Shown piece by piece: positions 24,636-33,495 of a stretch of 64,000 nucleotides of DNA. How positions within the stretch are numbered: the stretch's first letter is position 1; each line of letters opens with the position of its first letter. Below the pieces are notes generated by a model. The model worked only from the letters and a program-made list of their open reading frames with translations. It was not told the origin of the DNA and did no database searches. Location of the stretch: positions 1 to 64,000 of the forward strand of contig NZ_NFLQ01000010.1 of NCBI RefSeq assembly GCF_002160985.1, written 5' to 3'. Source of the DNA: Lachnoclostridium sp. An118 (GTDB lineage: Bacteria; Bacillota; Clostridia; Lachnospirales; Lachnospiraceae). Position numbers and translations under genes: made by a program.

Positions 24636-25484
24636 ATGGAAGCAGCACTTGCAGGACAGGAAACCATTGAAGATGTAGTACTCCGGCATTCCAGGCGGGG
24701 AATGACGGTGCTCCGCGGCCACATGGAGGCGGACTACTGCCAGAAGGCGGCCAGGCAGCTTCTGGCGCTGCCGCGGGGGACCATCCTCCTCACCACCGGG
24801 TTCTATGTGGCGGGCCATGCGGAGACCGACGGCCCTCTGGGCACGGTAGTCCTTGCCAGAGCCCTGGAGAGCCAGGGGTTCCGCCCGGTCATTGTCACTG
24901 ACCAGTTCTGCCGGGGGTTCTTTGAGTCTGTGCATCTGGATGTCTGCTACATGGATGTGGATGCCTATGAGGACGAGTACGAGGAAGTGCTGGATGTCTA
25001 TGAGCCTGTGGCCCTGATCTCTATCGAGAGGTGCGGGCGCAACACAGAGGATGATTATGCCAATATGCGGGGGGTCAGCATTCGGGAACATACGGCCCAG
25101 ATGGACTGGCTCTTCATCAAAGCCAGAAAGAGGGGGATCCCCACCTTTGGCGTGGGGGACGGAGGCAACGAGATTGGCATGGGGAATCTCAGGGATGTGA
25201 TCGCCGAGGAGCTGGAGCTTGTGCCCTGCAGAGTGAGGGTGGACACCCTTGTCATAGCAACTGTGTCCAACTGGGGCGCCTATGCGGTGGCCGCCTACAT
25301 ACAGAAGCTGACAGGGATCCGTGTACTTCCGAAATTTTCCGAGCTGAAGGAATATCTGGCAAGGATCGTGGACATGGGAAGCGTGGACGGTGTGACAAAG
25401 GAGCACACGCTGAGTGTGGACGGCTTCTCCCTGGAGGTGGAGAGGGAAATACTGGACGGACTGAAAAAGCTTGCCGCTGTATAG
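24636..25484 (+). CDS. DUF4392 protein, D-glutamate cyclase second half
   Basis: A 282-residue DUF4392 protein matching the C-terminal half of vertebrate D-glutamate cyclase. Recognisable parts are LLTTGFYVAGHAETDGPLG, a likely active-site glycine-rich region, ISIERCGRNTEDDYANMRG, and FGVGDGGNEIGMGNLRDV. GAAAGGAAG fits the ATG at 24636; the ATG at 24609 lacks a ribosome site. It is 72 bases after the DUF1445 gene and ends the D-amino-acid block. Together the two proteins probably remove free D-glutamate. Whether they work as one complex is not known. Confidence 0.83.
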   Translation: MEAALAGQETIEDVVLRHSRRGMTVLRGHMEADYCQKAARQLLALPRGTILLTTGFYVAGHAETDGPLGTVVLARALESQGFRPVIVTDQFCRGFFESVHLDVCYMDVDAYEDEYEEVLDVYEPVALISIERCGRNTEDDYANMRGVSIREHTAQMDWLFIKARKRGIPTFGVGDGGNEIGMGNLRDVIAEELELVPCRVRVDTLVIATVSNWGAYAVAAYIQKLTGIRVLPKFSELKEYLARIVDMGSVDGVTKEHTLSVDGFSLEVEREILDGLKKLAAV

Positions 25485-25507
25485 AAGTTTTTCTCTTTTA
25501 TTTCATA

Positions 25508-25548
25508 AATGCCCCGGAGCGCTTTTTGGGTCTGCGCTCCGGGGCATT
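25508..25548. terminator. Convergent terminator hairpin
   Basis: A perfect 15-base inverted repeat, AATGCCCCGGAGCGC (25508-25522) with its complement (25534-25548), lies between the DUF4392 gene and trpB2, which converge. Neither side has a strong T tract, so it may act mostly as a structural stop. Confidence 0.6.
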
Positions 25549-25555
25549 GCTGTTC

Positions 25556-26941
25556 CTACAGCTCCTCCGGTACCTTCGGCAGTCCGGCAAAGCCAGCCTG
25601 CAGGTCCTCGTCGGAGGGGATGTAGTCGGTCATCTGTCCGTTGTGGTATTTCTCGTAGGCCACCATGTCGAAGTAGCCGGTTCCGGTGAGGCCGAAAAGG
25701 ATGGTCTTCTCCTCCCCGGTCTCCTTACATTTCATGGCCTCGTCAATGGCAACCTTGATGGCGTGGCTGCTCTCCGGGGCGGGGAGGATGCCCTCCACTC
25801 TGGCGAACTGCTCCGCTGCCGCGAACACGGCTGTCTGTTCTACAGCCCTGGCCTCCATGAAGCCGTCGTGGTAGAGCTGGGAGAGGACGGGGCTCATGCC
25901 GTGGTAGCGCAGGCCCCCCGCATGGTTGGGGGAGGGGATGAAGCCGCTGCCCAGGGTGTACATCTTCGCCAGAGGGCACACCATGCCGGTGTCGCAGAAG
26001 TCGTAGGCGTAGACGCCCCTCGTGAGGCTGGGGCAGGAGGCCGGCTCTACGGCGATGAACTGGTAGTCCGCCTCGCCCCGCAGCTTCTCGCCCATGAAGG
26101 GGGAGATGAGGCCGCCTAAGTTAGAGCCGCCGCCGGCGCACCCGATGATGATGTCCGGCCTGATATCGTACTTATCCATGGCAGTTTTTGTCTCCAGGCC
26201 GATGATGGACTGGTGGAGCACCACCTGGTTCAGCACGCTGCCCAGCACGTACCGATAGCCTTCCCTGCCGGTGGCCACCTCCACCGCCTCGGAGATGGCG
26301 CAGCCCAGGCTTCCCGTTGTGCCCGGATGCTCGGCCAGTATTTTCCGGCCTACTTCTGTGGTGTCAGAGGGGGAGGGGGTGACACTGGCCCCGTAGGTGC
26401 GCATGACCTCCCGGCGGAAGGGCTTCTGCTCGTAGGAGCACTTCACCATGAAGACGATGCAGTCCAGGTCCAGGTAGGAGCAGGCCATGGAGAGGGCTGT
26501 GCCCCACTGTCCGGCCCCCGTCTCGGTAGTCACGCCCTTCAGCCCCTGGTCCTTTGCGTAGAACGCCTGGGCGATGGCGGAGTTCAGCTTGTGGCTGCCG
26601 CTCGTGTTGTTTCCCTCGAATTTATAGTAGATCTTTGCCGGGGTCTGGAGCTTCTCTTCCAGGCAGTAGGCCCGCACCAGGGGAGAGGGGCGGTACATCT
26701 TGTAGAAATCCCGGATCTTTTTGGGGATTTCGATATACCGGTCCTCGTTGTCCAGCTCCTGCTTCACCAGCTCGTCGCAGAACACCGCGCCAAGCTCCTG
26801 TGCCGTCATGGGCTTTAAGGTGCCCGGGTTCAGGAGGGGAGCCGGCTTGTTCACCATATCCGCTCTCACGTTGTACCATTCCTTTGGCATCTCGCTCTCT
26901 TCCAGGTAGATCTTGTAGGGGATCTTTGTCTCTGCTGTCAT
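25556..26941 (-). CDS. trpB2: TrpB2-type tryptophan synthase beta chain
   Basis: A 461-residue PLP enzyme of the TrpB2 group, which joins indole and serine to make tryptophan and works without TrpA. Lys 118 in NNTSGSHKLNSA carries PLP. TTETGAGQWGTALSMA, GCAGGGSNLGG for phosphate binding and RYHGMSPVLSQLYHDG are TrpB2-type motifs, and the long N-terminus with RPSPLVRA also marks this group. AAAGGAG precedes the ATG. No trpA or other trp gene adjoins, so it likely salvages indole. The tryptophan T-box upstream gives independent support for the role. Confidence 0.93.
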   Translation of the reverse strand: MTAETKIPYKIYLEESEMPKEWYNVRADMVNKPAPLLNPGTLKPMTAQELGAVFCDELVKQELDNEDRYIEIPKKIRDFYKMYRPSPLVRAYCLEEKLQTPAKIYYKFEGNNTSGSHKLNSAIAQAFYAKDQGLKGVTTETGAGQWGTALSMACSYLDLDCIVFMVKCSYEQKPFRREVMRTYGASVTPSPSDTTEVGRKILAEHPGTTGSLGCAISEAVEVATGREGYRYVLGSVLNQVVLHQSIIGLETKTAMDKYDIRPDIIIGCAGGGSNLGGLISPFMGEKLRGEADYQFIAVEPASCPSLTRGVYAYDFCDTGMVCPLAKMYTLGSGFIPSPNHAGGLRYHGMSPVLSQLYHDGFMEARAVEQTAVFAAAEQFARVEGILPAPESSHAIKVAIDEAMKCKETGEEKTILFGLTGTGYFDMVAYEKYHNGQMTDYIPSDEDLQAGFAGLPKVPEEL

Positions 26942-27009
26942 TGTCTTGTTCTCCTTTCTTTTTGGTGGTGAAATATATCAGGAAACGCTCTGCCCGGGGG
27001 AAGCCAAAA

Positions 27010-27298
27010 GAAAAGCCCCTGCCCCTTGCAGATAAAATGCAGGGACAGGAGCTTGTGGTCTGTTTCATGATAAATAAAAGGCTCCTGCGGTGCCACCCGG
27101 CTTGATGTAACATATACATCCACTCATGCATACTGACATATGCGTCTTTGATAACGGAGTCCTCTCTCCGGCTCACATACTTTGATTTCCGCTCGCCCTC
27201 CGAAGCCCATTCCTCTCCGGTCTGATCTGCCGCAATCCCACCGCCTGCAGCTCTCTGTGAGACAGGTGCCAGAAAGTACTCACTCTTCGTCAATGGTT
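27010..27298 (-). promoter_or_regulatory. Tryptophan T-box riboswitch upstream of trpB2
   Basis: On the minus strand the leader contains a Stem I with the conserved AGAGAGCTG and GGCGGTGGGATTG elements. A GAA-TGG specifier (TGG, Trp codon, at 27207-27209) follows, and the T-box sequence CCGGGTGGCACCGCAGG is at 27084-27100. The terminator hairpin AGCTCCTGTCCCTGCA / TGCAAGGGGCAGGGGCT (27014-27053) ends in TTTTCTTTT. Uncharged tRNA-Trp should pair with the specifier and T-box and free trpB2 expression. All required parts are present. Confidence 0.92.
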
Positions 27299-27305
27299 TA
27301 AAGAG

Positions 27306-27334
27306 ACTTTAGCACAGGATGGATAAATTGTCAA
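27306..27334 (-). promoter_or_regulatory. Promoter of the T-box/trpB2 transcript
   Basis: On the minus strand TTGACA (27334-27329) and TAAAGT (27311-27306) have a 17-base spacer, just upstream of Stem I. Confidence 0.75.
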
Positions 27335-27416
27335 TCTCTTTGACAAAATAGATCAAATTTTGCGCAAACAGTGTTTTGGGACCAGCATAAAACAGCCTGC
27401 AGGCTGGCGGAATGAC

Positions 27417-27445
27417 TTGAGAAAAGGCCTGAAATGAGATAAGAT
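27417..27445 (+). promoter_or_regulatory. Putative promoter of murL-murD2
   Basis: TTGAGA (27417-27422) and TAAGAT (27440-27445) have a 17-base spacer, 34 bases before murL. The palindrome CAGCCTGCAGGCTG lies immediately upstream (27392-27405) and could be an operator. Confidence 0.55.
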
Positions 27446-27479
27446 AGACAAAGAAAAGAATGACGAGGAAGGTGCAGGT

Positions 27480-28850
27480 ATGTTTTCATATACAGAACTG
27501 AGGAAGCGATACCCGGAGTTCATTTACCGCGGGTATGAGATAGAAGAGAGCGCGGACAGGGTGGGGATCGTCTATGATCTGGAAATCCCCGGCCTTGCTT
27601 CTTTCCGGCCTACGTGGGAGTTCCCCAAGAGGCAGGGGGAGGAGAGGTGTTTTAAGGAGAGCGGCACATTTCAGAAGCTGGTCTTCTCCCTGGGCATGGT
27701 GGAGCTCATCAGCTACTGGAAGACAGCCTGCCCCCCTGTGGTCAAGGTGGAGGCGGGAAGCCTGACAGAGGAGCAGTGTGAGTGGTGGAAGGACCTGTAT
27801 TTTAACGGGCTGGGAGAATTCTACTACACAAACGGCATTCGGGAGGACCAGCAGCACTTTATGGAGATAAGGTCCCTGGGAGCCGGGACAGCGGAGCCGG
27901 ACATGCCCCTGGGAGCCGGGGCGGAGGGCTATCTGATCCCTGTGGGCGGAGGCAAGGACTCGGCTGTGACCCTGTCCCTTCTGGAGGGGGAGAAGGAGAA
28001 GAACTGCTGCTATATCATCAATCCCCGGGGCGCTACCTTAAAGACGGTGGAGAGAGCCGGCTACGGGGAGGACCAGCTGGTGACTGTAAAGCGGACCCTG
28101 GACAAGAACATGCTGGAGCTGAACCGCCAGGGATACTTAAACGGGCATACGCCCTACTCCGCCATCGTGGCATTTTCCGCCACCATAGCGGCCTACATGC
28201 GGGGGGTGAAATACATTGCCCTGTCCAACGAGTCCAGCGCCAATGAGAGCACGGTGGAGGGAAGCACCGTGAACCACCAGTACTCCAAGAGCTTCCGATT
28301 TGAGAAGGCATTCCATGACTACGAGGCGGCGCATATCGGGAGCGGCACCTACTACTTCAGCATGCTGCGGCCCTTAAGCGAGTTCCAGATCGCCCGGTAC
28401 TTTGCGAAGTGCCGCCAGTTCCACGACATTTTCCGCAGCTGCAACGCCGGCAGCAAGGAGGACAAGTGGTGCGGCCACTGTCCCAAGTGCCTCTTTGTCT
28501 GCCTCATCCTGTCCCCCTTCCTCTCCCGGGAGGAGGTCATCGCCATCTTCGGGCGGGACATGCTGGATGACCCGGATATGCTGGAGGATTTCCGCAAGCT
28601 CACCGGGATGGAGAAGGAGAAGCCCTTTGAGTGCGTGGGCAGCAGGGATGAGGTGAACGCGGCCGTATCCCTTACAATCGATAAAATGGAAGAAGAAGGA
28701 CAGGCTCTGCCGGAGCTTTTTGCATACTACAAGAATTCCGGCCTCTACAGGAAAGAGGACCCGGAAAACAGGCGTTTCTTTACTTACTTTGACGGGGAAA
28801 ATCTTCTGCCGCCGTCCTGTCTTGCTCTGATAAAGGAAAAGTGTTTATAA
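27480..28850 (+). CDS. murL: UDP-MurNAc-L-Ala-L-Glu epimerase MurL
   Basis: A 456-residue protein of the MurL family, which inverts the L-glutamate of UDP-MurNAc-L-Ala-L-Glu to D-glutamate in the cytoplasm. The ATP-pyrophosphatase-like loop is IPVGGGKDSAVTLSLL near residue 157. ALSNESSANE near residue 249 and the four-Cys/His group CGHCPKC near residue 331 are family marks. GAGGAAGGTGCAGG precedes the ATG. It is followed after 15 bases by a MurD-type ligase, the known partner arrangement in Xanthomonas and some Firmicutes. Together they build the D-Glu of peptidoglycan without glutamate racemase. Confidence 0.9.
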   Translation: MFSYTELRKRYPEFIYRGYEIEESADRVGIVYDLEIPGLASFRPTWEFPKRQGEERCFKESGTFQKLVFSLGMVELISYWKTACPPVVKVEAGSLTEEQCEWWKDLYFNGLGEFYYTNGIREDQQHFMEIRSLGAGTAEPDMPLGAGAEGYLIPVGGGKDSAVTLSLLEGEKEKNCCYIINPRGATLKTVERAGYGEDQLVTVKRTLDKNMLELNRQGYLNGHTPYSAIVAFSATIAAYMRGVKYIALSNESSANESTVEGSTVNHQYSKSFRFEKAFHDYEAAHIGSGTYYFSMLRPLSEFQIARYFAKCRQFHDIFRSCNAGSKEDKWCGHCPKCLFVCLILSPFLSREEVIAIFGRDMLDDPDMLEDFRKLTGMEKEKPFECVGSRDEVNAAVSLTIDKMEEEGQALPELFAYYKNSGLYRKEDPENRRFFTYFDGENLLPPSCLALIKEKCL

Positions 28851-28865
28851 AGGGGGAGACAAAGG

Positions 28866-30290
28866 ATGCTGGAAAAGATACGTCAGACGATAGAAGGTAA
28901 GAAAGTGCTGATCCTTGGATTTGGAAGAGAGGGCCGCTCCAGCCTGCGGCTGGTCTGCAAGACGGGGGGCTGGGAGAGACTGGCCGTGTCGGACCTAAGA
29001 GAGGTGGACCCGTCGAAGGAGGCGGGAGGGTGCCAGGTGGAGCTCCACACCGGCGAACACTACATGGACAGGGAGCTCCTGGACTCCTTTGACATCGTGT
29101 TCAAGACCCCGGGCATCGTCCTGCCGGAGGAGCCGGATGCCTACCGGTGCCGGTTCGTGTCCCAGACAGAGCTCTTCATCGAGAGATTCCGGGACCAGAT
29201 CGTGGGGATCACCGGGACAAAGGGAAAGAGCACCACGTCCTCCCTCCTGTACCATATCCTGAAGGAGACGGGAGAAGATACGGTGCTGGCGGGCAACATC
29301 GGTATCCCCGTGTTCGACATTGCGGAGGATATCATGCCCGGGGAGGTCATCGTGCTGGAGCTCTCCTGCCACCAGCTTGAGCACATCCGGGTGTCACCCC
29401 GCATCGCGGTCCTTCTCAACCTCTACGAGGAGCACCTGGACCACTACGGGACCATGGCGAGATACGTCCGGGCCAAGCAGAACATCTACGCCTGGCAGAG
29501 GGAGGGGGACATCCTCTTCTGCAGCGTGGATGTGCTCCCCGGGAAGGAGATCGAAGGAGCGGGCAGGGAGAGTGCCCGCGTGCCCTGCCGGGGAGAGGTC
29601 ATCTCCGCCGTCATGGTGCCGGAGGGGGAGAAGGCCCGGGGCGCCGGGGACATCGAGGTGGCCGGGAACGCGGTCCGCTACAGGGGCAGCGGCCTGCGCA
29701 TCCCGGAGGAGGGCATCTCCCTGTTCGGGCGGCACAACTACTTTGACATCGGCGTGGTCTACGGGATCTGCAAGGAGTTCTCCGTGACGGACGAGAAATT
29801 CCTGAAGGCGCTGCGCACCTTCCAGACCCTTCCCCACAGGCTCCAGTACCTGGGCGTGAAGGAGGGACTGCGGTTTTACGACGACTCCATCTCCACCATC
29901 GGTGAGACCACCATCCAGGCCCTGGAGAGCGTGAAGAATGTGGACAGCATCCTCATCGGCGGCATGGACCGGGGCGTGGACTACAGCCAGCTGGAGGAAT
30001 ATCTGGCAGGCAGCAGCGTGCGCCATATCATCCTCATGGAGGCCACGGGAAAGAGGATCTACAGAGAAATACAGGAAAACTATCCCACCCTCTTTGCCAG
30101 CGGGCGGCTGGAGCTGACCGGTCACCTGGGGGAGGCAGTGGACCTGGCCAGGAGACTGGGAGAGGAGGGGGGAGCCTGCGTGCTGTCGCCGGCAGCCGCC
30201 AGCTACGGGATATTCAAAAATTTTGAAGAGCGGGGAGAGTACTTCAGACAGTATGTTTTCGGTGAGGAAGGACGGCAGACGGCCTCCTGA
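28866..30290 (+). CDS. murD2: UDP-MurNAc-L-alanine:L-glutamate ligase (MurD2 type)
   Basis: A 474-residue Mur ligase. The N-terminal Rossmann part (KVLILGFGREGRSSLRL) binds UDP-MurNAc-L-Ala. GITGTKGKSTTSSLLYHIL from residue 114 is the ATP loop. LELSCHQLEHI replaces the usual SSFQL-type stretch of MurD, and NLYEEHLDHYG and the C-terminal ACVLSPAAASYG are MurD-like. The pairing with murL is what assigns L-glutamate rather than D-glutamate as substrate; sequence alone would say MurD. The GGGGGAGAC ribosome site follows the murL stop. A housekeeping murD may exist elsewhere. Confidence 0.85.
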   Translation: MLEKIRQTIEGKKVLILGFGREGRSSLRLVCKTGGWERLAVSDLREVDPSKEAGGCQVELHTGEHYMDRELLDSFDIVFKTPGIVLPEEPDAYRCRFVSQTELFIERFRDQIVGITGTKGKSTTSSLLYHILKETGEDTVLAGNIGIPVFDIAEDIMPGEVIVLELSCHQLEHIRVSPRIAVLLNLYEEHLDHYGTMARYVRAKQNIYAWQREGDILFCSVDVLPGKEIEGAGRESARVPCRGEVISAVMVPEGEKARGAGDIEVAGNAVRYRGSGLRIPEEGISLFGRHNYFDIGVVYGICKEFSVTDEKFLKALRTFQTLPHRLQYLGVKEGLRFYDDSISTIGETTIQALESVKNVDSILIGGMDRGVDYSQLEEYLAGSSVRHIILMEATGKRIYREIQENYPTLFASGRLELTGHLGEAVDLARRLGEEGGACVLSPAAASYGIFKNFEERGEYFRQYVFGEEGRQTAS

Positions 30291-30310
30291 CGCGACAGGG
30301 ATACAGCGGC

Positions 30311-30344
30311 GGGGGATTTCAGACCTTACGGTTTGAAATCCCCC
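30311..30344. terminator. Terminator hairpin between murD2 and the AraC gene
   Basis: GGGGGATTTCA (30311-30321) pairs with TGAAATCCCCC (30334-30344). The hairpin includes the last codons of the convergent AraC gene, so it may serve both directions. Confidence 0.65.
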
Positions 30345-31246
30345 TCTGCCATTGCTTTTATGGAGGAGGCGTACTCAGAGGGAGTCATGCCTGTGACCTT
30401 CTTGAACTGGCGGGAGAAGTAGTGGATGGAGGTGTAGCCCAGCTGCTCGGAGATCTGGGTGAAATTCATCTTGTTTGTCCGGATCAGCTGCTTGGCCGCG
30501 TTGACCTTCATCAGAGAGAAATACTCGATGATGCCAAGTCCGCTCTGTTCCCGGAAGATCTTCTGGAGCTGGGAGCGGCCGATGAGGTTTTCCCGGCACA
30601 CCTGCTCGATGGTGACATGCAGGCCCAGATGCGCCTCCAGATAATCCACCACCCGGTTGAACAGCTCGATGTCGCTCTTCTTTTTCGTGGCCTTCTGGGG
30701 CTGGGGGCGGATGGCTGATTTCACCAGCGGGATGGGGTGGGAGCAGCGGCGCAGCAGATGGATCAGGAAGTGCTCCAGGTAGAGGCGGATCAGCTGCTCC
30801 GCCCCGAACTGCTCCGCCTCCTTCTGGGGCATGTTCTGGAGATAGGGGTCATCCAGCCGGCAGTCAAAGCAGTGCCGGGCTTCTATGACAATGTCTGCCA
30901 GGAGGTTGCGCTCCGTCTCGTCCACCTGGAGGATCTTCTCCCGGAAAAAGTCCATGGCCGGGCTGTCGCACTGGAAAGATATGACCACCAGGTTGGGGGC
31001 GCTGTGGCCCGTGGCCTGCACGGTGTGGAACTCGCCGGGCTGGTGGAAGGCCACCTCCCCCCGGTTCAGGATCATATGCCTGTCCCCGCCGGTGACAGCC
31101 ACATCCCCCTTGTCCACGCAGATGAACTCCCAGAAGTCGTGGGCTTCCCCTGGAAATTTAAAGTCGCTCATATATTCAAAATAGTGGATGCTGTACAGCT
31201 TTCCCACGGTGATGGAGTCCTTCAGGTCAATTCCGATATAGGGCAC
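30326..31246 (-). CDS. AraC-family regulator with cupin sensor domain
   Basis: A 306-residue regulator. The N-terminal 110 residues form a cupin (IHYFEYMSDFKFPGEAHDFW, then VTGGDRHMILNRGEVAFHQP) that usually binds a sugar or metabolite. The last 100 residues are the AraC double helix-turn-helix (VTIEQVCRENLIGRSQLQKI, then FTQISEQLGYTSIHYFSRQF). It is transcribed away from the nucleotidyltransferase-galE pair, so it may control those genes, but no operator was identified. AAGGAGGCGCACACC-type leader bases lie before the ATG. Confidence 0.88.
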   Translation of the reverse strand: MPYIGIDLKDSITVGKLYSIHYFEYMSDFKFPGEAHDFWEFICVDKGDVAVTGGDRHMILNRGEVAFHQPGEFHTVQATGHSAPNLVVISFQCDSPAMDFFREKILQVDETERNLLADIVIEARHCFDCRLDDPYLQNMPQKEAEQFGAEQLIRLYLEHFLIHLLRRCSHPIPLVKSAIRPQPQKATKKKSDIELFNRVVDYLEAHLGLHVTIEQVCRENLIGRSQLQKIFREQSGLGIIEYFSLMKVNAAKQLIRTNKMNFTQISEQLGYTSIHYFSRQFKKVTGMTPSEYASSIKAMAEGDFKP

Positions 31247-31428
31247 GGTGTGCGCCTCCTTCCTTTTTCTTTATGCTTATCATAGCCTAATTTTGCAGAA
31301 AAAGCAAAAACAAAATGCAGATTGTACAAATCAATCATAAAATAGGATAAAGATTTTTCCCGGCATTTATACTACAATAAGCGTAGCAGTTGAGAACATC
31401 AGAAATATTCAGAAAGGATATGAAAGAG

Positions 31429-32355
31429 ATGAAAAAACCAGTATTAGTCATTATGGCAGCAGGAATGGGAAGCCGTTACGGGGGGCTTAAGCAGATCGAT
31501 CCGGTGGACAATGAGGGGCATATCATCATGGACTTCTCCATGTACGACGCAAAGAGAGCCGGATTTGAGAAGGTGATATTCATCATCAAGAAGGAGATAG
31601 AAGAGGATTTCAAGAATAGAGTGGGCAACCGCATGAGCCAGATCATGGAGGTGGAGTACGCCTACCAGGATCTCCACAATATCCCGGAGGGCTTTGAGGT
31701 GCCGGAGGGAAGGGTGAAGCCGTGGGGGACCGCCCACGCTGTCCTCTCAGCCATCGACCTCATCGATGGCCCCTTTGCGGTCATCAACGCGGATGACTAC
31801 TATGGAAAAGAGGCCTTCCAGGTGATCTACGATTACCTGTCCACTCACGAGGATGATGAGAAATACCGCTATACCATGGTGGGATACCAGCTTGGAAACA
31901 CAGTGACGGACAACGGACATGTGGCCAGAGGACTGTGCGACATGAACGCGGCCGGAGAGCTGACAGGCATCCACGAGCGCACCCGCATCGAGAAGAGGGA
32001 GGGCGGCATTGCCTACTCTGAGGACGACGGGGAGACATGGGTATCCGTGCCGGCAGACACGACAGTCTCCATGAACATGTGGGGATTCACAAGGAGCATC
32101 CTGGACGAGATCAAAAAAGGGTTCCCGGCCTTCCTGGAGGAGGGGCTTAAGACGAATCCCATGAAATGCGAGTACTTCCTTCCGTCTGTAGTCAGTGACC
32201 TGATCGGACAGGACAAGGCCTCCGTGGCAGTGCTCCACTCTGCGGATAAATGGTACGGCGTCACATACAAGGAGGACAAGCCGGTAGTCATGGCTGCCAT
32301 CCAGAAGCTGAAAGACGATGGCGTATACCCGCAGCACCTGTGGGAACAGAAATAG
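31429..32355 (+). CDS. Sugar-phosphate nucleotidyltransferase family protein
   Basis: A 308-residue protein with the nucleotidyltransferase opening VLVIMAAGMGSRYGGLKQID, where the glycine-rich loop binds NTP. Later come PWGTAHAVLSA and VINADDYYG, with the metal-binding aspartates. The family makes nucleotide sugars, but this subgroup is not biochemically defined. AAAGGA at 31412-31417 favours the ATG at 31429 over those at 31390 and 31420. galE follows 123 bases downstream, so a UDP-sugar or cell-envelope role is likely. Confidence 0.87.
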   Translation: MKKPVLVIMAAGMGSRYGGLKQIDPVDNEGHIIMDFSMYDAKRAGFEKVIFIIKKEIEEDFKNRVGNRMSQIMEVEYAYQDLHNIPEGFEVPEGRVKPWGTAHAVLSAIDLIDGPFAVINADDYYGKEAFQVIYDYLSTHEDDEKYRYTMVGYQLGNTVTDNGHVARGLCDMNAAGELTGIHERTRIEKREGGIAYSEDDGETWVSVPADTTVSMNMWGFTRSILDEIKKGFPAFLEEGLKTNPMKCEYFLPSVVSDLIGQDKASVAVLHSADKWYGVTYKEDKPVVMAAIQKLKDDGVYPQHLWEQK

Positions 32356-32478
32356 GCCAGGAAGAAAAATCCGCAATATATTTATAGTTTCAGCCACTAT
32401 TATTATAGAAATCGCAGAGCGGCCAAATTATAATTACAGTAGATACAGGAAAACAGATCCAAAAAGGAGGAGACCATC

Positions 32479-33495
32479 ATGACGATTTTGATCACAGGAG
32501 GAGCCGGATACATCGGAAGCCATACGGCTCTGGAGCTGCTGAACGAGGGATATGACGTAGTTGTGTACGACAACCTGTGCAATTCTTCCAGGGAGTCCCT
32601 GCGGCGCGTGGAGGAACTGACAGGAAAGCAGATCCGCTTCTACGAGGGGGATGTGCAGGATGAAAAGGCTCTGACAGACATGTTCAAAGAGCAGAGGATC
32701 GATGCAGTCATCCACTGCGCGGCCCTGAAGGCAGTGGGCGAGTCTGTGCAGAAGCCTCTCGAGTACTACCAGAACAATATTTCCGGAACCCTGACACTTC
32801 TGAAAGTTATGCGGGAAGTGGGCGTGAAGAACATCGTGTTCAGCTCTTCCGCCACTGTGTACGGAAGCCCGGAGGAGATGCCCATCACAGAGGCCTGCCC
32901 AAAGGGACAGTGCACCAATCCATACGGCTGGACAAAATCCATGATGGAGCAGATCATGTCAGATGTGCAGAAGGCTGATCCGTCCTGGAACGTGATCCTC
33001 CTGCGCTACTTCAACCCGGTTGGAGCCCACAAGAGCGGACGCATCGGAGAGGACCCGAAGGGTATCCCCAACAACCTGATGCCCTACATCTCACAGGTTG
33101 CTGTCGGAAAGCTGGAGAAGCTTGGCGTGTTTGGAAATGACTACGACACACCGGACGGGACCGGCGTCCGCGACTACATCCATGTGGTGGACCTGGCCAT
33201 CGGGCATGTGAAGGCCATCAACTATATCTTCACAAACCCGGGACTGGATGTCATCAACCTGGGAACCGGACAGGGCTACTCTGTGCTGGATATGGTGAAG
33301 GCATTCTCCAGGGCATGCGGGAAGGAAATCCCCTACGAGATCAAACCCCGCCGGGAAGGAGATATCGCCATGTGCTACGCAGACCCGTCCAAGGCGGCCA
33401 GAGTGCTTGGCTGGAAGGCCGAGAGAGGACTGGACGAGATGTGCGAGGACACATGGAGATGGCAGTCACAGAACCCCAACGGATACGAGGAATAA
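32479..33495 (+). CDS. galE: UDP-glucose 4-epimerase
   Basis: A 338-residue short-chain dehydrogenase family enzyme that interconverts UDP-glucose and UDP-galactose. The NAD site is [33 protein letters not shown] and [12 protein letters not shown] carry the catalytic Ser/Thr and the YxxxK-type motif, here as [14 protein letters not shown] and [11 protein letters not shown] complete the GalE pattern. AAAAAGGAGGAGACCATC precedes the ATG. It likely supplies UDP-galactose for the Leloir pathway or surface polysaccharide. Confidence 0.97.
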   Translation: MTILITGGAGYIGSHTALELLNEGYDVVVYDNLCNSSRESLRRVEELTGKQIRFYEGDVQDEKALTDMFKEQRIDAVIHCAALKAVGESVQKPLEYYQNNISGTLTLLKVMREVGVKNIVFSSSATVYGSPEEMPITEACPKGQCTNPYGWTKSMMEQIMSDVQKADPSWNVILLRYFNPVGAHKSGRIGEDPKGIPNNLMPYISQVAVGKLEKLGVFGNDYDTPDGTGVRDYIHVVDLAIGHVKAINYIFTNPGLDVINLGTGQGYSVLDMVKAFSRACGKEIPYEIKPRREGDIAMCYADPSKAARVLGWKAERGLDEMCEDTWRWQSQNPNGYEE

